From contig CM063292.1 in NCBI GenBank assembly GCA_032173965.1, positions 293,001-357,000 of the forward strand: 64,000 nucleotides of DNA. Direction: 5' to 3'. A program made the position numbers and the translations under genes. Below, in pieces: positions 58,356 to 64,000 of the stretch; positions within the stretch are counted from its first letter, which is position 1; each line of letters begins with the position of its first letter. The stretch comes from Sitta carolinensis. Taxonomy: Eukaryota; Chordata; Aves; Passeriformes; Sittidae. Under the pieces are notes generated by a model that worked only from the letters and a program-made list of their open reading frames with translations, searched no databases and was not told the DNA's origin.

Positions 58356-59949
58356 AGCCTTGTCACTCGCTGCCTGGAGAACATTTGTTTGACCTTGCTC
58401 TCTCACAACTTCAGTTCCAAGGTAAAAGGCTAGTTCAGGCTAGCTGATATTCCTAAGGCAGAAGACAAGGCAAAGGGGATAAAGTGAGCTGTGTAAATAG
58501 GAGCAAAATGGAAAGTGGATATGCAAGAATGAAATAAAAGATGGAAGTAAAAGTACAGTAGCACTGTTACCAATTACAGATCCCAAGTTTTGGAAGACGC
58601 AGCCATGAGTGCCACAGATGCATCAGACAGCATCATCTCTCCCATTCATACACATACCAAACACCAACACAGGCACCTGTAGCACCTGATGAACAGGAGG
58701 CAAAAGCTATTTCCCCTTGAAGTTCGTTAATCTGCAGCTGACAGCAAAATAAAATCATTCTGGGACTAGTCAAATAAAAAGGATCTCTCACTATCCAGTG
58801 GTCAGGTTAATTAGAACTGCTAAGATGCTGCTCCACAATAAATACAAGATTAAGGTAACCAAAAAGGGAATTTGGAAAATAGTAGCTGTGCCTACAGCAT
58901 CAGGGTTCAAACATGTCATCCCCTTTAGCTGGTTGCAATAATCTAAGGCACTCTAATTAATAGCTGTTCTCCTCTGCCTTCACTTCTCTCTTCCCTTCTC
59001 GTGCCTGTCACAGCTCTGTGGCAGCTGGTACTCTGGGCACACCCAACACGGCATGGCACCCTCTCCTGGAGCAGGAACACAGCCAGGGCCAACACCACCA
59101 CAGACCACAACCTGCAAAGGTCCGAGTTCCACCCCCAGGGACCTCAGCTCTGGCATCCTGTCTGCAGCAGAGCCTGTCAGAAACCTCCAGATTAACTAGA
59201 GATGAATTCTCCGTTACTGTCTGTTAATCAAAAAAATCACCCCCAAAGCCTCCAGACACTGATATAGACTCTGAAGCAATGAAGACAACTTCACAGAAAG
59301 CATTCTCTCTTCATCCCCAAGAATCAATAATCCACTTGTACAGTTCACTTGGATTCTATTTTTAAACCTGTTTTTACAGATTACCAGAGACAAGTTTTCC
59401 TTCCTAACCTACATTTTAGAGAAGAGCTTGCAGAAAATAGTAAAAAACTATTATGAATATACAGCAAATAGCACAAACTAATCAGATTATATATTTATTA
59501 ATTTCCTAGCATTCCAGAGAAGCAGCAGATAATATTTGGTAAGAGGACATGTACTGCAACAAGCACAGTCTTGTGCTAAGAGCAGAGCTGGTCTTCCTGC
59601 AGTGCTTTGCTCTCCCTGGGATATGCTCTGTGCCAAGGGCTGGCACCACAGCCACAGAGCCACTTGTCACAGCTGATAAGCGTCAGCATCCTCCTGGCAT
59701 AGGAAAGTATTTTACAAAAACCTTCAAGAATCTCATGTCAAGATACTTTACATGACCCTGTAGACACTTCATTAAAAAGCCAAACTCTACAGCACAGAAA
59801 CTAGTAGGATTGCTGCTCTTGTACGAATGCATTTCAAAGAGAACCCTTTTCAAGAGGGTAACAGAAAAAAAAGACATTTAATAGCAAATTTTATGAGAGA
59901 AGGATAAAAACCAGTTAGTTCAACAGTTCCTGAAATCCCAGTGGTGGTC
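58356..59949. other. no recognised gene
   Basis: AT-moderate, C-rich sequence without repeats or domain-bearing ORFs. Confidence 0.5.
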
Positions 59950-60255
59950 AATAAATCGACTTCTGCTTCACATTATATGAAGAGGCTGTACTTAGCAAAT
60001 CACTGTGTAAGCTGCCTCAATAACAGCAATCCTGCTATCAAGTTTACTTGCAATGAGTCCAACAAAGAAATTAATTTCTTAGATGACAAGAAAAGGTTAT
60101 CTAGAACTGGGAAAACACATGAGACAAAGATTTCCACTAATAAAACAAATATCAGACTCAGAGCTGAATTTGAAGCTATCTTTTTTTTCTCGGAAAGATT
60201 TAAAATCCCTGTGGACCAAACACCAGAGCTACAAAGAAAACAAAGAAAACATCCT
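59950..60255 (+). pseudogene. probable relic of a Penelope-like element reverse transcriptase
   Basis: The plus-strand frame starting at 59941 reads, over about 100 codons, ASHYMKRLYLANHCVSCLNN, then NPAIKFTCNESNKEINFLDD, then KTHETKISTNKTN, LRAEF and IPVDQTPELQRKQRK. Known Penelope/Neptune-type reverse transcriptases carry, in this order, an LNN-x-IKFT-x-E-x-S block, INFLD, a THTSLYRKPT-like block, LxADS and IPxGQFLRLRR. The order and spacing agree, and the specific INFLD context is characteristic. Only the thumb-side end is visible; the catalytic YxDD region and a GIY-YIG endonuclease were not found. The frame is decayed (for example SERF replaces the expected HP region). This is inferred from remembered family patterns. 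Confidence 0.45.
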
Positions 60256-61209
60256 GCAACCTGCCCTGCTAAAAACACGAGGAGAGCAGAACAAGCCACA
60301 GCTTTTTTCAGTACATGAGTTACTCCCTCAGCTCTGTGCACACTCTTTCTCCAGTGAGGCCCAGAACAAGAAAATATACTGCAACCCAAGTTCCAGACTT
60401 AAAAACAAGCCTCACTTTGAGCCACCAGCTGATTTACTCCCCAAAACTTCAGTACAATATAATTTCCAGAATTCAGAACAAGCCCTTTTCACAGCTACAA
60501 AAGTGTTTCTCATGACTCCAGCAAGTAACAAAACACCTTCCTGGTCTCATCTTACTCATTTTATTGATCTGTTTATTCCCAATACATTCCACAGGTATCA
60601 ACCACCCATCTTATTTTCCAGTTACCAATTTTTTTTTGTAAATATTTCCACAAAAGAGCACCACTTTCCTATGTGCTACCCTTTATTCCTCTCACTGTAA
60701 TACACACCCTTCTGGTATTGCTCTCATTTCATAATCTTCATACTTGTCTATGCACATCAAGATCTGATCTGATTTATCAACATGTCCACAGGAAGTCAGC
60801 CAAAACCATGAGACAACACAGAGGTTAGATTTTGAAGGTCATTATATAAAAAAGTGGATTCCCTGTCTCTGCTGCCCAAAGATCTGCTCCCACCAATTCT
60901 AACAGCAACTCAATCCATCCAACATCCAGGAACTCTATGATCACATCACACAGCTGGCACCTGTGCTGGATGGATTGGTAACAATACTGCACTAGCAGAA
61001 TCAATTCCTATAGATTTGGGGATGCTTGTGAAAGTATCTTCCATTTCTCTGTTCCACAGCTGCAAAGATTAACATCAAATTTTAATCAATTCCAAACCAA
61101 AGCCATGTAATTCACCTGAAATAATAACAGAAAGAGATTTAGACCATCAGCTTCTGTCCCACATCCATTTAACTCCAGCTTCCCAAACCAGCAAGAAGTC
61201 ACAATCACC
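60256..61209. other. no recognised gene; long chance-like ORF
   Basis: The 205-codon frame at 60083-60700 (plus) is longer than usual for AT-rich DNA, but the plus strand is G-poor here, which suppresses TAG and TGA. Its second half (Phe/Ser/His/Pro-rich) resembles no protein. It overlaps the Penelope-like relic in another frame. Confidence 0.45.
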
Positions 61210-61615
61210 TCTGATGTCACACTGTGACCCAGTCCTTTATGGTCTTAACTTGGCTAGCTGTGCCCATAGGAGTGGGTCTGGTCAGTGATGAAAGGAAAGA
61301 GGCTCAGTCTTGCTCCAGGACCCAGACCCCGTGGGTTATTGCTGGTCCAGGGATGAAGAGAGAGACCCCACCACGTGAGTGTGGGGGTTTGAAACATCCA
61401 GAGAAGAGAGGGGTGTGGGGTAAAGGGAACACAGCAAATGGAACATTCAGGGAAGGGGTCAGTTTGGGAAGGTTACACCACCAGGTTAGGAGAAGGGGGT
61501 ATATAGGATATACCATGTGAGTATAATAAAAACAATTATTAGTGACCAATGTGCATCTATAACAAACAATCTTGTGCAATACAACACTGATGCTGTTGTT
61601 GTGGCTGGTTAAGCA
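61210..61615 (+). mobile_element. LTR-like block (possible solo LTR of an endogenous retrovirus)
   Basis: A G-rich segment with no coding potential leads to a TATA-like GGTATATAGGATATACC at about 61498-61514 and a polyadenylation signal AATAAA about 12 bp later (61526), then a T/G-rich U5-like end (GATGCTGTTGTTGTGGCTGG). That arrangement, U3 then TATA then AATAAA, is what an LTR shows. Exact TG and CA ends and a target-site duplication could not be fixed, and no internal retroviral sequence was seen. Alternatively it is just a fortuitous TATA and AATAAA pair. Confidence 0.4.
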
Positions 61616-64000
61616 GGGGACCTCTAGGAACCTCTAGAAAGGATTCCTGCAATCCCACAGGAAGACAGATGATTCTGCTAGGACAGTTGTATCTTGAGTG
61701 AGTGGCTTGAAGTAGGTCAGATGGAGAAGAGTTAAGAACTAGGTTTCAATTTCTATGGTGATTAGAAGAAAGAGCTTGTCCGAGGAGCTGTTTGGGCCAT
61801 TAATGCTAATTTTTGGTATTCTTTGGAAAACAGGCTATTTGAGAGGACAGAGAGAAACAATAACTGGGGAATGTGGTTTTGTTGGGGCAGTGTCGTGGGT
61901 TTTTTGGGTTTTTTTTTCAGATTTGGTGACAGGTGTAGCTACAATCTTATCTGTGTGACACTGATGACAAAACAACAGAATGGCCAGTACAAGACTCTGG
62001 CTAGAAAAAAAGAAATAGACAGGGCAATAGTGACATGAATTTTGCAGAAAATATATTCTTGCACTAGTGTGGTTTTTAATTAAATGCTTATTGCTAATTA
62101 ATAGCACAGATATAGCAGGTTTTGTATGGCAGTTGACTTGATGCAAAATGACATTTGATTAAGAAAATCAAAATCAACATGACACATCAAGTGGGCTTGA
62201 GACTGATAGGCCTCAAAATGTAATTGCACATAAGGCCAAATACTAAATAAATGTTTCCAGCTCATAGCAATTAAATATCGACACAAAAGAGACCAGTTTC
62301 TTTTATCCCACCCTCAAGAGCTTGACCCTATGTTGTGCAGCAGTTTTGTCTATGCTCTGAAAAAAAAGCACAAGATGATTACTGAACAAATTTACAGATT
62401 AGAGCGATGAAAACAAGGATCAGTGGTAGAAAGCAATTTAGTTTGCCAGACAAAGAAGACTGGAGCAAAGATCACCATTTTTAATATAGCTAAATGTAAG
62501 AAAACATGCCTAAGCCCCACTTCCAGGCTGTCAGCCTCTCCTGAAAGCAGGTACTCTGAAAGGTCACTGTAGAAAAACATTTGTAGGGAGCTTCGAGGGA
62601 GATATTGTGGGTAAATAGGGCCGTGGAGATAATTTTGCTTTCATATTTCCTCCAAAGCTAAAACTACACAAGTGAGGCTTCAGAAAACAGTTGAGAGCAG
62701 CTGGTGACAGAAACTCACACAATTAAAAAAACTCAAACCAACCACTCCCCTAGAAAGCTGCCAAAAGTTTGATTGAAACAGAAGTAAGGAAGTATTTGGG
62801 CATCTCATGCCTTCCTTGAAGGTCAAAATGGACAAACCTCATGTATCTGAGAGTCAGTTAGGAAGCAAGTGAGCCAGATGCCAATTCTACTAACAGTTCT
62901 CTGAGCAACATCCTCATATGCCAAATACAAGCATTCAAACTCCCCTGCTTCCTTCTTTCATACCTTGTCTTTGCAGAATATGCAGAGCATTAATTTTTGT
63001 GAACTTAAAGGGAGCTACTCACATCTGGTGAAACTAAACATCTTGCTTTCTTCAGCAATTAAATCCCACTGCTGCATGTCACAGCTCTTTTCACCTGAGG
63101 TATAGAAGTGCCAGGTAATGCTGTGACCTTACTCACGTGTTACAAAACCTCTTGGCAAGCATGCTGCAATCCCCTGAGGGGTGACAATCCCGTGACAGGG
63201 CATGCCCCGTACCAACTGTACCCAGAACATCTGCTGCTTTGGTTTGGCCATGAATGTATAGAAAGGAGGGGAAGAAAAAGCCTAGAGAACAATTTATCCT
63301 GAATCTCTTTACATCACACTATTCTGGGCTCTTTCTGTTTACTCCCCCACCTTTATATGAAGTTGCATTTAGAACATCACACACAGCTGAACCACTGAAA
63401 GCCTGAAACACGAAAGCTCAAGAAACATACATACAAAGTGCATGAGGACACATAAGAACACAACAGGGCTGAGGAATTACAGCCCTACGTCCCAGTTCCC
63501 TGCCTGGGTTCTCAGGGCCCCACCTGACAGCACCTGTCATCCGTGCTGAGCAGTGCAGCTGTGACTGTCGCCACCAGCAAGTCAGGTACAGCACTCCTCC
63601 AGCAGCTGTGATTAATCAAGAGCTCTGACACAAGATCTTTTAAGTGCACTAAGGGGAGATTTCTGCCACAAGAAGTATTACACCACAGGACCACCTTAGA
63701 CTCCTCCAAGCCAAGTTTCTCCCAGCAGAGTCCACCTGTCCATGAGCCAGGACCCAGCCGCACTGGAGAGATTTGTGATTTCCCTACCTGCCACCTGTCT
63801 CCTTCCAACATCACTGCATAGCTTTAAAGTCCAAAGGGACACTCAAAAGAAAGCTGGAGGGACAGAGAGGAATCAATGTCAAAACAAACAAATAGCTTTC
63901 AAGTTCCTTGGGACTAAAAATGAGGGGTTGTATTTTTAGCCTGCATACGAGCAGCTCTAGGTGCTTTTCCTTTGTCCCATGACAGTAGGTAAGTGAACAC
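61616..64000. other. no recognised gene
   Basis: AT-rich unique sequence to the right edge. A T run at 61898-61917 and ordinary short ORFs. Nothing supportable. Confidence 0.5.

Noticed and set aside
60083..60700. 205-codon plus-strand ORF
   Set aside because: The G-poor strand reduces stop codons, the product shows no domain, and it overlaps the Penelope-like relic in a different frame.
1..64000. tRNA, miRNA, CRISPR arrays, operons or bacterial defence systems
   Set aside because: No tRNA B-box with matching arms, no remembered miRNA seed in a hairpin, no regularly spaced direct repeats with unique spacers, and no prokaryotic gene organisation. The DNA is vertebrate.

Overview
The window reads as nuclear DNA from a vertebrate, and most likely a bird. 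It has no operons, no bacterial-type ORF packing, and no recognisable complete protein-coding gene. Long AT-rich intron-like or intergenic stretches alternate with CpG-dense islands, microsatellites and degenerate transposon fossils. The identified repeats are mainly CR1 LINE 3' ends, including one whose wording matches the typical avian CR1 tail. Ancient MIR-like SINE pieces, one LTR-like block and a probable Penelope-like reverse-transcriptase relic complete the set. Finding CR1 as the dominant interspersed repeat, with no Alu, B1 or L1 seen, is the main basis for calling it avian. A songbird is possible but not shown.

Layout. 0-3.2 kb: a candidate minus-strand coding exon with coiled-coil character at 98-242, AT-rich enhancer-like blocks, and a second candidate minus-strand exon at 3084-3151. 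3.2-15.1 kb: mostly featureless. 15.1-18.2 kb: a cluster of CpG islands with three perfect octamer (POU) sites, a poly-T tract, a Z-DNA-prone purine/pyrimidine tract and a well-formed 68-bp minus-strand candidate exon. 18.4-20.1 kb: AT-rich blocks full of TAAT cores. 20-30 kb: a CR1 scrap, a 115-bp minus-strand candidate exon, the most enhancer-like block of the window (28.7-29.24 kb) and a 12-bp candidate microexon. 30-38 kb: an avian CR1 tail, hairpins, and a block with a perfect RFX X-box. 38.1-39.8 kb: a CpG-rich island made largely of tandem arrays (23 copies of a 24-mer, then CAGC and GACA arrays) with a strong CTCF-like site between them. 40-46 kb: MIR and CR1 fossils. 46-64 kb: mostly featureless, with CR1, LTR and Penelope-like relics.

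How it fits together. The simplest reading is introns or a flank of a large minus-strand gene, interspersed with developmental-enhancer-like noncoding DNA. Three candidate minus-strand exons (29.4, 25.7 and 18.1 kb) have compatible reading phases, and the exon at 98-242 would be downstream of them. None could be matched to a named gene, so no gene symbols are given. Everything about regulation is inferred from motifs and composition. Conservation could not be measured here.
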